DNA of 64,000 nucleotides from Diphasiastrum complanatum (GCA_029204225.1 CM055097.1:25823039-25887038), one strand, 5' to 3'; shown: positions 52,336-59,024, counted from the first letter of the stretch. The notes: generated by a model not told the origin, from the letters alone. Made by a program: numbers and translations.

Positions 52336-54486
52336 CACTGACAGAAACATTGATTACAGGATGGTTTCTCGTTATGCCCCACCTATATGCTACAATTTTC
52401 TGAACCTTATACGTTTGAGTAATCAGAAAAGACAGAAAACGAGTTTTGAAGAGGTAAACTTTCTTTTTGTGTCTTGAATCTAGCTTCAAATTTAACTCAT
52501 CAAATAATCTCAGTTGATGAACTGTGCTTAGCTGTATTTGTATGTCAAGAAGCTCTGTGAAGTTAGGTATTTGCTAAAATTTATCTGGAAAAAATACAAA
52601 CAATTTGAAGTGAGAAGTATCTGGGTTTTTTTATGCAAGTGCAGGGGGCAAGATTTTTCCTTTTTCTGATGAGAAAATCCTTTGTTAACACTACTGGTTC
52701 TAAAAGTGCAATTAACTTTTCTGGATGCAGTTGATGGGGAGTGATGCTCTTCCAATATCGGGGGAGTTCTTTTTCAATAAAATTTATCCGTTGTTCATGG
52801 TCATCTATACTGCTTTGATTGCCAGCAATGTGTTAAATCGAGTTACCAATTATTTTGGGAGCTGGCGGAGATTTCAGTTTGAGAGTGAACTTGAAGATTC
52901 GGATGGCTGTGATCCTTCTGGTCTTATTATTTTGCGTAAAGGTAAATTTTTAGAAGCTTAAAAACAAAACAGAATGTGCTGTCACCTGTAGAGCCATGTA
53001 GGCGTTTTGTGACATGAGAACTGCATTTGGTCCATTTGTTCCATTTTATTCGTGTATTTATTTCAGCACTAATACTGGTAAGTGTAGCATTCTTTGCTGT
53101 TGTTGTACAGCACTGAGACTTCATATAGGATATTTTGTGAACCCAATAGGGGAGCTCCTTGTTGGAGCAATAGTTATTGACTATCATTAGCACTAAAGTA
53201 ATAAGTTGTTCTCCCCCTGGCCTATACTCTGTACGAAAGGTTTTGAGTGTCTGTTCAATGCATATACCATTCAAAATCAAATGAAATATAGATCCAAGGG
53301 GTTTTCCGTGAAATGTCACCCAGTCTACAGGAATGAAATCTTAATTATGCAGAATGTTGTAAGTGGAAGGTTTATCACTGTGGAGTACAATGACGAAAAA
53401 GGATCTATGCCAGTTCTCTTACAACCTCTTGGATAAGTGATCATTCTTGCTTAAGAGTCAAAGCTCTAAGAGCCCCCAAGTTTTTTGTTCGTTCTGGTAC
53501 AGCCTATGACAAGTTCACTTTGCTTATTGTGCATCACAGTGTCTTTAAAAGATTCGTTTACAGAAGTCTTCTTGCTTCTGTGTGTTCATTATCTTTGTTC
53601 AAGTCTTATTAAGTCCATTTATTCTTCACTTCCAGGCTGTCATCAACCTGCAACACCGAAAGATAAGACATATTTGTCCATCTCCTCTTGATCTTCAAAC
53701 ATGTTATATGACAATGTTTAACTTTGCAGAGCGTTCTTGGCTAGAACAAGGTAGTGGTATTGGAGATCATGTAGTTCCGCTGGCAAGAAACTTCGGCAAT
53801 GTTGATATGGACAGTGAAACTGAAGCCATGCTTATTCAAGTAAGTTTTGCATATCTTGTACATCTTTGCTTAGACAAATTGCAGCACATCTTAAAACTTT
53901 TTAAGCACAGCTTTTCTACTCTTTAGTACCAACGTCTATATGCTTCTGTCTTGGTTGAATTTTTATGCAGAAGCCATCTGAAGATAATACCAATAAAAAC
54001 TTACGTCATGAGGTCCGACTGGAAGAACACAAAATTTCACCAGGACCTGCTTATAAAGGATCTGCAGTCAATTTTCATGGCAATGGGACTGAAGATAATC
54101 AAAGCAAAGACTTGAGTTCAAAGTATGCTTCTCTACGTGATCAGACCAAACATCCTTCTTATTCTCCACAATCTGAAGTATTGCCCTTGACAATAGCTCC
54201 CAAGTCAGCATCAATTGCAAATAATTCTAAAAGTCTTCAGGAGAAGAATAGTGGGATTACTTCAACGTGGGATTCGATGAAGTCGAGTCTTCAAGACATG
54301 AAGTCTAATTTTTCCACCAGAAGATTTGCTCCTTTGAGACGGTTTGAAGAAAGGGCCATAACAAAAGGACCACCATCTTCAGCAGAAACATTAGAAAATA
54401 TTTTTGCGGGTTTGAGAGGAAGAAAAGATTTGGATGAATTTGATGAGGACAGCGTTGATTTAAGATTACTGAAAAGCTCACGATAA
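16675..54486 (+). CDS. LMBRD2-like LMBR1/LIMR-family multi-pass membrane protein (14 exons)
   Basis: The joined CDS is 16675-16842, 18846-18922, 21808-21969, 22800-23010, 29034-29120, 29268-29407, 34269-34349, 41922-41986, 44437-44612, 49806-49936, 52360-52453, 52731-52941, 53730-53839 and 53971-54486: 2229 bases, 742 residues, every intron GT-AG and the frame open throughout. The order and motifs (IWTTLS, FWSWSYWSTFLLTW, ACSNTFGLVTGAFLLGFGL, MSRRDPLR, GENDMDYESDEKSM, EATLLPSGVDLSLFS, SRYAPPICYNFLNLI, DPSGLIILRKERSWLEQG) match the plant LMBR1-like protein of about 730 residues (At5g65290 type, from memory). About nine hydrophobic segments are seen: five within residues 1-165, a long hydrophilic helical region at 165-330, about four more at 335-510, then a soluble tail. 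Animal LMBRD2 is linked to receptor signalling; the plant role is not established. The first in-frame ATG is taken as start, since it gives the conserved MW-FY N-terminus. Confidence 0.93.
16843..18845 (+). other. intron 1
   Basis: A 2.0-kb intron. The region 17800-18500 looks like decayed repeat sequence but I could not assign it. No other gene is seen. Confidence 0.7.
18846..18922 (+). CDS. LMBRD2-like exon 2
   Basis: A 77-base exon after GATCAG, ending before GTAAGC. It reads TLSNGKKVGIKLFWSWSYWS and TFLLTW, the third membrane segment. The splice leaves TG, completed by G of exon 3 to the conserved Trp. Confidence 0.9.
19200..21540 (-). pseudogene. Ty1/copia pol remnant in intron 2
   Basis: Read on the minus strand from right to left: an integrase C-terminal block (YSLCDIANKRTNTSRDVVF at about 21440-21380), a linker (about 21350-21130), RT blocks with a decayed WVYHIKSRANRS and DYDAFALATVQSAL (about 20950-20800), a DVKLTFLNGDLEED block near 20430-20375, then after an inserted element QQPQGFIAKHQEICKLKKAL (about 19812-19750), DLGLLQYFLGIEIWQNKSII (about 19650-19590) and VGSLIYLTSTRPNISYAT (about 19445-19390). 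Stops and frameshifts are many. The order is that of a copia pol gene inserted antisense to the host gene. Confidence 0.8.
19824..20372. mobile_element. hAT-like non-autonomous DNA element nested in copia RT
   Basis: This 549-bp insert splits the copia RT exactly between the NGDLEE block and the QQPQGF block and is flanked by TCCTCTT at 19817-19823 and 20373-20379. The next flanking base differs, so the target duplication may be a decayed 8-mer as in hAT elements. Terminal similarity is weak (TAGTGCATTTCA against TAATGTTTCAC on the other strand). It has no transposase. A related sequence in inverted orientation is at about 26800-27070. Confidence 0.6.
21808..21969 (+). CDS. LMBRD2-like exon 3
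   Basis: It starts after CTTGCAG and reads IIVPILQGYEDAGDFSVSER onward, with the next membrane segment GAIGLLGVVILILLHKLQ. The donor is CAATG|GTAAG. Confidence 0.93.
22800..23010 (+). CDS. LMBRD2-like exon 4
   Basis: It starts after CTCACAG. GGVMGLAMACSNTFGLVTGA and FLLGFGLIEIPRSIW form the fifth membrane segment and its boundary, followed by the start of the soluble helical region (KLDDAHQELS). The donor is GTCGTG|GTGAGT. Confidence 0.94.
24371..24886 (-). repeat. LTR in intron 4, minus strand
   Basis: On the minus strand the segment begins TGTTAGAG and ends TCTAACA and is preceded by a polypurine tract (AAGGGGGAG at 24887-24895). These features define a 3' LTR of an element whose body lies to the right. 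Confidence 0.55.
24887..26433 (-). mobile_element. body of a non-coding (LARD/TRIM-like) LTR element
   Basis: The body lies to the right of the LTR at 24371 and has no recognised gag or pol. A minus-strand primer-binding-site-like TGGTATCAAGTG is at 26215-26226, and the segment ending at 26433 (AACATTAATTTCTAACA) resembles the LTR start (AACATTAACTCTAACA). The right-hand LTR would be short and diverged, and no target duplication is visible, so the right boundary is tentative. Confidence 0.35.
26800..27070 (-). repeat. inverted copy of the intron 2 hAT-like repeat
   Basis: The reverse complement of this stretch shares GAATTGGCATGA, the AATAATCAATT(C/T)TATTGTCTAGACTC block and a downstream CGTCTAGATTC-like word with 19850-20150. 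Its right end, read on the minus strand, starts CAGTAGAGTTTTCGCCCC, a plausible hAT-type terminus. Confidence 0.45.
27080..29033 (+). other. 3' part of intron 4
   Basis: No gene is recognised. A CGTTCCGGAAT-like word at about 28430 and GGAACGCGATC at about 27827 echo a sequence near 31180-31250, suggesting a dispersed repeat with few intact features. Confidence 0.35.
29034..29120 (+). CDS. LMBRD2-like exon 5
   Basis: An 87-base, phase-0 exon after TTGGGTAG. It reads ISQAISNQMSRRDPLRHCMD and continues to NMVLEL before GTAAGC. It is too short for a routine ORF search and was found by homology and splice sites. Confidence 0.9.
29268..29407 (+). CDS. LMBRD2-like exon 6
   Basis: It follows a 147-base intron ending TTGTCTAG. 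It reads VKENPSFKPSAGRMGENDMD then YESDEKSMAALRRRLRNAQ. It ends AAAAG before GTGAAT, leaving phase 2. Confidence 0.92.
29920..30930 (-). pseudogene. Ty3/gypsy RT-RNase H remnant in intron 6
   Basis: Minus-strand fragments in correct order: the late RT block EHELVYLGHKITAYGIKID with FLGFTVFFRRFNEDYAKVAA (about 30840-30640), the RNase H start LPYVMRIDASDIAIGAVLLQ (about 30505-30445), and its end MMQEFDHEIHYIRGNSNQVA DALSR (30242-30165). Frameshifts separate the blocks. The first RT half, protease and integrase are missing. The fragment is antisense to the host gene and is not functional. Confidence 0.8.
30931..34268 (+). other. 3' part of intron 6
   Basis: About 3.3 kb without a recognised gene. 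A T-rich stretch with (ATTTT) iterations is at about 31147-31180, and short imperfect GAGGTAG(G/A)T-GCTGATCTACAAG repeats are at 31506-31610. Confidence 0.4.
34269..34349 (+). CDS. LMBRD2-like exon 7
   Basis: An 81-base exon after TTGGGTAG, reading (K)SEYTGLILEALEIEDVMQNY and ERGITAD. The donor GACTG|GTTCGT is weak but keeps the frame into exon 8 through the Trp codon. Confidence 0.85.
34386..34613 (+). repeat. tandem duplication, two units of about 115 bp
   Basis: Two adjacent copies share TATCAGTGTTT(A/G)CTATTTCAA, TGTGAGGAC and GCTTCTTTTGGCCTTT, each ending GTTGCTGAAGCTAGTCCAT. They lie just downstream of exon 7 in intron 7. Confidence 0.75.
35948..36234 (+). repeat. 5' LTR of the intron 7 element
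   Basis: The 287-bp LTR starts TGTTGGAGGTGTAAGCTG and ends TCTTCTGACA. It matches 37798-38116 with a gap of about 25-30 bp near the 3' end and a small duplication difference near GAGGGCATAGGCTCC. Confidence 0.87.
36235..36246 (+). other. primer-binding site of the intron 7 element
   Basis: TGGTATCAGAGC immediately follows the LTR's CA end. It is complementary to the 3' end of plant initiator tRNA-Met, including CCA. Confidence 0.85.
36560..37075 (+). repeat. tandem array of about 80-bp units inside the LTR element
   Basis: The word GTAGGG(C/T)G(C/T)T(G/A)G occurs at 36636, 36716, 36799, 36879, 36958 and 37037, spacings of 79 to 83 bases, each followed by CAGC(C/A). A weaker seventh unit may start near 36560. 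Units also share AATCGGTGGAGAAA- and CGAAAGTGATGGG-like words. Confidence 0.75.
37090..37101 (-). other. inverted primer-binding-site-like word
   Basis: GCTCTGATACCA on the plus strand is an exact 12-base reverse complement of the initiator-Met primer-binding site at 36235. It could mark an opposite-strand element end or a captured tRNA-derived sequence. Confidence 0.5.
37370..37717 (+). repeat. second LTR-like segment with its own primer-binding site
   Basis: TGGTATCAGAGC recurs at 37706-37717 after a sequence ending TTCCGACA, the same ending as the 3' LTR of this element. The preceding 330 bases have LTR-like composition but differ from the flanking LTRs. AAGGGGGAG follows at about 37754. 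This suggests a remnant of another small LTR element fused into the interior. Confidence 0.45.
37798..38116 (+). repeat. 3' LTR of the intron 7 element
   Basis: The 319-bp LTR starts TGTTGGAGGTGTAAGCTG directly after the polypurine tract and ends TTTTCCGACA before the target duplication ATAAG. Confidence 0.87.
38984..39355 (+). repeat. tandem duplication, two units of about 186 bp
   Basis: Both units start ATTAAAAGTTACATCCTGAC and share TTATTTTGGGTGGGGGCCTC, CAGTACTTCGTCG and TTGGAATCTTGGATAAACTT. Differences are few, implying a fairly recent duplication inside the copia remnant of intron 7. Confidence 0.8.
39340..40210 (-). pseudogene. Ty1/copia gag-protease to pre-integrase fragment in intron 7
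   Basis: On the minus strand, near 39800-39850, a decayed zinc knuckle reads CCGKFGHFS in one frame. Near 39420-39350 a GAG-pre-integrase motif reads KLWHGRFGHVDYQSLYLLK with one frame change. A further pre-integrase continuation (FIQDSKCILC) is partly inside the tandem duplication just to the left. RT and LTRs are not seen. It is antisense to the host gene and non-functional. Confidence 0.55.
40211..41921 (+). other. 3' part of intron 7
   Basis: No gene is recognised. Several open stretches on both strands have no motif and are treated as chance. Confidence 0.4.
41922..41986 (+). CDS. LMBRD2-like exon 8
   Basis: A 65-base exon after TTTTGTGCAG. It reads (W)HYISSLRSIRSGSFARYLD and QL, and ends CAGTTAG|GTGAGC with phase 1. 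It is the shortest exon, isolated between introns of 7.6 and 2.5 kb. Confidence 0.87.
42340..43400 (+). other. coding-like stretches of unknown origin in intron 8
   Basis: Three plus-strand stretches have a coding look but no recognised family: NPNGMLCLTDPYCKAVLFPS within 42388-42460, LYDEEVYHHFVAASKIMNTL within 43165-43240, and KICAKAGLWNRLAGLLAPKG near 43314-43375. They are separated by non-coding sequence and stops. They could be a captured or retroposed fragment of another gene, or chance. Confidence 0.25.
44437..44612 (+). CDS. LMBRD2-like exon 9
   Basis: It starts after TTTTGCAG. (E)WVWRCIIRQQILRVFAVLL opens a membrane segment, followed by AEATLLPSGVDLSLFSVL. It ends at ...EILVQ before GTATTC, phase 0. 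Confidence 0.93.
45392..45403 (+). other. primer-binding-site-like word in intron 9
   Basis: TGGTATCAAAGA follows a TTAACA that could be an LTR end. No matching LTR pair was found between 44613 and 47000, so this is a remnant at best. Confidence 0.3.
45464..46386 (-). mobile_element. short non-LTR retroposon carrying only an ORF1-like gene
   Basis: The 923-bp insert in intron 9 is flanked by the 11-bp direct repeat TTTGTTGCTAG (45453-45463 and 46387-46397), part of a longer imperfect match (AAGTTTGTTGCTAG against AAGTTTTTTGTTGCTAG). On the minus strand it ends in a (TTTC)n tail (45464-45495) right at the repeat, as expected for target-primed reverse transcription. It holds one ORF1-like frame and no endonuclease or RT. 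Size, tail and duplication fit a non-autonomous LINE derivative, comparable in logic to mammalian HAL1. Confidence 0.7.
45696..46196 (-). pseudogene. L1 ORF1-like RNA-binding protein
   Basis: From an ATG at 46196 (minus strand) the frame runs 166 codons to a stop at 45696, broken only by a TGA at 46092-46094 (codon 35). The N-terminus has a short coiled-coil-like helix (SAKIQQLESQVEQHH). The rest resembles the RRM and C-terminal domain of LINE ORF1 proteins: a strand LNVRVRGI, a helix AVGEAKKFLEESL, WRPKKDPGTLVIRFASAIGR, then LRGTTTYLDEDG. Such proteins bind retrotransposon RNA as chaperones. The assignment is by pattern, not by search. Confidence 0.55.
46398..48530 (+). other. intron 9 sequence without recognised gene
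   Basis: About 2.1 kb. A short (GATA)n-like run is at about 47716-47735. Nothing else is supported. Confidence 0.4.
48532..49145 (+). repeat. tandem duplication, period about 321 bp
   Basis: Two head-to-tail copies start TATCAAGGCAGAGTGT at 48532 and 48853. Long shared blocks include TTTCTGTAATCTCAG, GTTTGCTGTATATTTCTATC and GCAATGTTATTTTTGCCTGT, with few substitutions and short indels. They lie inside intron 9. Confidence 0.85.
49806..49936 (+). CDS. LMBRD2-like exon 10
   Basis: It starts after TGCATGCAG. VLAFLPLVYMCACTYFSLFK and LGMFTFYYFVPKYTNSVSL form membrane segments. It ends TGTTC|GTAAGT, phase 2. Confidence 0.93.
52266..52333 (+). repeat. (GA)n microsatellite before the exon 11 acceptor
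   Basis: An uninterrupted GA dinucleotide run of about 34 units ends 26 bases before exon 11. Open frames on both strands through it are repeat artefacts. Confidence 0.97.
52360..52453 (+). CDS. LMBRD2-like exon 11
   Basis: A 94-base exon after GATTACAG reads (S)MVSRYAPPICYNFLNLIR and LSNQKRQKTSFEE. The acceptor lies 26 bases after the end of a 68-base GA microsatellite. The SRYAPP motif is highly conserved in the family, which supports the exon despite the poor pyrimidine tract. Confidence 0.9.
52731..52941 (+). CDS. LMBRD2-like exon 12
   Basis: It starts after GGATGCAG. It encodes the last membrane segment (NKIYPLFMVIYTALIASNVL), then FGSWRRFQFESELEDSDGCD and PSGLIILRK. It ends AAAG|GTAAAT, phase 1. 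Confidence 0.94.
53730..53839 (+). CDS. LMBRD2-like exon 13
   Basis: It starts after CTTTGCAG. (E)RSWLEQGSGIGDHVVPLAR and NFGNVDMDSETEAMLIQ start the cytosolic tail. It ends before GTAAGT, phase 0. Confidence 0.93.
53971..54486 (+). CDS. LMBRD2-like exon 14 and stop
   Basis: The last exon, after TTTTATGCAG, codes 171 residues of hydrophilic, Ser/Lys-rich tail. It ends with a family-like block (FAPLRRFEERAITKG ... ETLENIFAGLRGRKDLDEF) and a TAA at 54484-54486. The low-complexity middle is not conserved. Confidence 0.93.
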   Translation, partial: KPSEDNTNKNLRHEVRLEEHKISPGPAYKGSAVNFHGNGTEDNQSKDLSSKYASLRDQTKHPSYSPQSEVLPLTIAPKSASIANNSKSLQEKNSGITSTWDSMKSSLQDMKSNFSTRRFAPLRRFEERAITKGPPSSAETLENIFAGLRGRKDLDEFDEDSVDLRLLKSSR

Positions 54487-55300
54487 CATGGACAGAGTCA
54501 CAATTTTTATGTATGTTCACAAAAATTCCCGAAAATTTTCAACCATATTCTTTCATGCCGTAAATGGACGCATCAAAGATCATACTCAGAGTGACTCTAA
54601 AGAGTACAATCAAGCATAAAAACGTATATAATTCAGAGACTGAGCTTAGTGCATCTAGGTTTTGGTGGGCCTATGTAAAATAATAACTGCGGCACTAACG
54701 AAGTCAACTTGCCAGATTGAGCAATTCTGGATGCAGAAACAGTTTCAGCAGAAGACTGAACTTGAACCCATTGCTGCAACTTGTAGCTGTTAAAAGTTCT
54801 ATAAATTTGAGGATTGGAGTCAAGGTTTTGGTTCCATTAAAGCATGGGATTGTGAGTCTGGTAATTGTAGCTGCTATTGCTATCTTTAAATGATATCACA
54901 CTACAATGTCTTGTCTGAAATGTTTTGCTTTTTAGAATCACATCTGTTAATGATGTTCCAGGTCTTGAGCATCTGCTTACCTACCATGTAAGAAACAGAA
55001 CTGCTATGAATTTTTTTGGTATATAAGTAGTTACAAAGTCTGAATCTAGTTCAAATGAGTACTAGTTTGTCCAGTGTAATCTCATGGTTATGTGTTATTT
55101 TGATAGATCCGTATTACTGAGCTCGATGTAAAACTATCTCAATGTAACACTTGAGTGAACTTGCTTGAGCTTCTAGTTTGCTTAATTATCTCTTAGTGCT
55201 ATCACCCAAAGTTCAACAGTTAGTTGACTCTTCACCTAATGCCAATATCTTAGCACTAAAAGCATACACCAGAAGGCTCTTGCCAGGAGTACCCCTATAG
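54487..55300 (+). other. probable 3' UTR and immediate downstream region of the LMBRD2-like gene
   Basis: The stretch directly follows the stop codon, with no competing ORF. No canonical AATAAA is seen in the first 400 bases; variant signals such as AATAATAA near 54679 may serve. The exact polyadenylation site cannot be set. Confidence 0.4.
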
Positions 55301-55399
55301 GATTAATGCCCTTTGGATGAAAGACAATATATTATGCAAGCGGGAGTGTTTGTAGGAGGCAACTGTTCATTGTTCGACTTTTTAAGGTCGTTCTTGTGC

Positions 55400-55439
55400 T
55401 GTTGTTGTTGTTACTACTGCTGCTGCTGCTGCTCTCTCT

Positions 55440-55491
<52 letters not shown>
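55400..55491 (+). repeat. compound microsatellite (GTT)n/(CTG)n/(CT)n
   Basis: GTTGTTGTTGTT and TGCTGCTGCTGCTGC runs are followed by about 24 CT units to 55491. The apparent Leu/Ser and Cys-rich frames here are repeat artefacts. Confidence 0.95.
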
Positions 55492-55498
<7 letters not shown>

Positions 55499-56024
55499 CA
55501 AAAAAGGAAATTTGACTCCAGGGCCCAATAGAAAGGGCACTAATCTAGAGGAACCAAAGATTTTTGGTTTGTGTGGTATACATGTCCGTTATCCTTTGCC
55601 ACGAATGGATGAACTGGTTGCCACATATTACAAACGAAAGTGTGACAAAACTAATGTGGAATCAATTTTTGAAATAATAGAATCATAAAGTTTGGTCTCA
55701 ATGACATGAAAGAAAATTACTCTGAAACCCATTTGTGTTTAAATGAGCACATGGAAAACTGCTTATGAGAAAATGGAAAAGTAGAAGGTGAAAGGTTGTA
55801 GTTGAAAGCTTGAGCATTCAAACTCGAGATCCACCTGTCAAGAAATCAAGAAAACTTGCGAACATGACTTCACAGTCAGTGGACTCCCACAAGTATAAAC
55901 TAAGTTTGAGCTCAGGTTCCATGATGTGAAATTGAAGCCGGAAGAGGATAGGTAAACAAAAAGGAAGCTTCCAGTGGTTAGGGCCTAACTCCTAACCAAT
56001 TAGGAGGGATAATAGTGCGCCCTC

Positions 56025-56150
56025 CAAGAAGGCCCCCACTCTCCAGTAATATGGCCAAATGTCCAAATAATGCATAATAAGGCGCAAGGCTAACCATATA
56101 GTCTAAGTGTCAATAATGAATAAAAAAGGGCCCAAGGCTTGTTGTTAGCC
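56025..56150 (+). repeat. dispersed repeat shared with 37240-37365
   Basis: It shares AAGGCCCCCACTCTCCAGTA, CCAAATGTCCAAATAATG, AACCATATAGTCTAAGTGTC and AATAATGAATAAAAAAGGGC with the interior of the intron 7 LTR element, in the same orientation. Confidence 0.8.
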
Positions 56151-57680
56151 AAATTTTGACACCAAAAATTGGGTTAATTTTGGAGCTTAATTTTGTTATA
56201 GTATAAAAATCGGCATGTAAAAGCCACACAATTTCAATGTAAAATGGCTAAAATTTTCCAATAGTTAGGTGTCCCAGTCCACTCGTAATGTGGCTAGAGG
56301 AATTACGGCCTTAGAAATGGCCTTCAAACTTTTTGACGGCCTGTAAAAAATCGGCCTATAGTATAGTTTCGGCTACTATGCCAAAATTTTACAATGTAGT
56401 GTGATTTTTGATACTAATATAAAAACCAAAGTGCTTTGTTGTCAGGTTGTTGCTCAGTGGGAAGAGCGGGCTCAGTGGGAAGAGAGGGCTCAGTCACCAA
56501 AATTGCGGAATTGCATGTCAAAAATCAACGAAGGCTAAGGTTAAAGGGGTCACAAAATGAAAAATCAAAGGGAAGGTCAAATGTCAAGAAAAACCCAATT
56601 GATGGTGAAGTGGACCATGGGCCAAAAGCTAGAGGGAGTAGCCATGTGATGCCTATAAGTCCAACTCCATTAGACACATGCTAAGAGACCAAATCACTCT
56701 TAATGGTGAAGAAAAGGTGAAGGGCCTTGATTAAGAATTTGGCTAGCCAAGCCATTAAGGAACACATATGTCAAAAAGTTAATAGGCATGAAGGGGCCCC
56801 CTAGTAGCCATATGGGAAAACCCCAAATCACTCTTATGGGGAGACCTATAAAAGCAGTTATGGGCATTGAAACCAGGAAGAAGAAGCAAATATCAATAGG
56901 CATGTGAATTTGCAAGGTGCCCTTCTAATAGGCAGATGGTTTTGAGGGCTAAATGTGTTCTCAAGCAGCATTCTTGCCATATGTTGTGGGAATGAGCTCT
57001 TCTAGCAAAACCACTCTGCTGAAGTTTATTTAAATGGCCCCTCATCTGCTTGATGTTCCTGAGGCAAATGACAATGATCTTTGATGGTTTTCAAAGTCTT
57101 TGGAGAGATTTGCTTGTAAAGGAAGAGGTGTTGTGTCAGTAATTAGCCAGAATCCAGTAAGAATGAGGAGCAGTGGTGTGTTTGTTGTAACCGTAACTTC
57201 TTTTCCTGTAATCCTTTTATCCTTGTGAAGTCATGCCTGATAGAGAACCCCAGATCACATTCAATAGAAGGTGTTTTGTTTATCAGTAAAGTCTGAGTTT
57301 TGGTTTAGTAGGGAACTCATTATCCAAGCTAATTGAAATATGTTTGACCCTGTCATCCTATCAAATCAGTTGTGCTTCTTGCTTCCACCCAGACCAGATG
57401 AATGCCCACATGCCCCGCTAAACAGTCTTCCCAAGAATCTTACAAGAGCTCTTTATGTGTGTTTGAACTCATGAGGCTTTCCAATTGCCAAACCTTGCAA
57501 TTCTGAGAATTGAATTCCCATGTTGATCTGTATTACAACACAAAGAAGTCCATAAATCTATCTGCACTCCTACACCCAGCTGCAACTATTCAATCATGTC
57601 CAAACCCTGCCACCAGTGTTCCAAAGAAGTGTGAAGAGAGAATGAAAGTCTATTGAATCTATACTTGCGATCTTTCAAAC
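56150..57680. other. repeat-like intergenic sequence
   Basis: No gene is recognised. GCTCAGTGGGAAGAG occurs twice at about 56453-56486 and resembles a tRNA-type A box, but no B box follows. Short open frames on both strands lack motifs. Confidence 0.35.
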
Positions 57681-57687
57681 CTGTGCC

Positions 57688-58005
57688 CTACCTATCCAGT
57701 TGCGCCCTCAGTACGTTGGCATCTCTACAGGGCAGCGAGCTCTTGTAGTTCAGATTCCAGTCCGTCATGATGAAGCAAACATATACAAGTGTAGCAGGGA
57801 AGTGAACAGTAGAGCCATGTTGTGTCCATATCACTGAGCAACTATCAACGATGAGGAGTGCATCTCCAGCGCCAAAACCCAGGTAAAGGAAATTTGTCAA
57901 CAGACCTCCAGCATGTAAACGGATCGCAGCCCAGAAGCGCACTCTATTTCTTTGGGCTTTCGGCACTCGTCCTCCTCTCACGGGCCAGCAAGCTCTCATC
58001 TCCAA
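57688..58005 (-). CDS. hypothetical exon or ORF in a GC-richer patch
   Basis: An ATG-started minus-strand frame of 105 codons reads MEMRACWPVRGGRVPKAQRN then FWAAIRLHAGGLLTNFLYLG and a moderately hydrophobic stretch. The 57700-58220 interval is clearly more GC-rich than its surroundings and may be the 5' part of a gene or a gene fragment. No family is recognised and splice sites are not confirmed, so this may be spurious. Confidence 0.2.
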   Translation of the reverse strand: MEMRACWPVRGGRVPKAQRNRVRFWAAIRLHAGGLLTNFLYLGFGAGDALLIVDSCSVIWTQHGSTVHFPATLVYVCFIMTDWNLNYKSSLPCRDANVLRAQLDR

Positions 58006-59024
58006 CTATGGAGTAATGGCCATGGAACTGTCTGTCCAACCAGCGCGCCAGTCATTCTCTACTTGTGAAGGTAGTCGTGGGAATACAAAGGAAATTGTTG
58101 GGAAAAGAGGCCTCGCATCCCTGTCGTAAATCAATGATGCTTTAGTTCGACGGTTCGACCAAGTAGCTGATCCTCTCTCCCCACTGAGCGCGACGACCCG
58201 ACACTGAGCACTGAGGTATACTTTATATCATCCTTGAGTGTTCGTAGTCTTATTGCAGGTCTGTGTTGTTTCACTATAAGTTATGGAATGCTCATGTGAC
58301 TAACAAGTAGCACGATTACGATATCGGTTTGTTCCATATGAATGTCTATGCCAGTAGTCGAAGTGCTTAACTAGATTTATCACTTCATTCTCCCAAGTGC
58401 TCAATACTCATGTGGAATGTTCGATAGAAAAATTGATACAATCTTTTTATGACATAGTTGTTCAATGACGGATTGGTGCTTACGTATCTATTTGCTCTTC
58501 GTAAGATGTGTATGCTTTGGCTTTGTTGAAATCCCAACGCCTTGGAATATAGAGGGAGGGTTAAGGGCACCCGGGAAGACGGAATATCCTTCCGAGCCTA
58601 GGAATCAATTCTAAACTGTTGTTTTATCATCTAGAACACAATCTTTAGTGTGCCGTCGAAATATACGGGCACGATAGGATTCACGACCCCTGGAACCCGG
58701 GTACATGCATTAGCATGAGCACACTAGCCCAAGAAAAACAATTGGTGAAAAGAAAAAGGAGGACCGGAAAAAAGAATCAAAAAACCGTTTTGCAGCAATA
58801 CCAAAACCCTTAGTCTACATTCGTAAAACTGAAAAAGTATTGAAAAATGAATAGGATGATGGAATGTTCACCAAACCACAACATCTACGAGTGATAATAG
58901 ATTTGGAAGGGAAGGATGTGTATGAAGGGCTTTACAGAATGTAGGACTAACATCACCACCATGTGCTAAGGGAAGAATTTTTTTTAGGAAGCACGAGAAA
59001 GAAACCATGACATAATACATGGGG

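Noticed and set aside
52075-52489. Minus-strand frames rich in Leu/Ser repeats
   Set aside because: They are translations of the GA/CT microsatellite and lack coding support.
55313-55531. Cys- and Ser/Leu-rich plus-strand frame
   Set aside because: It is produced by the GTT, CTG and CT microsatellites.
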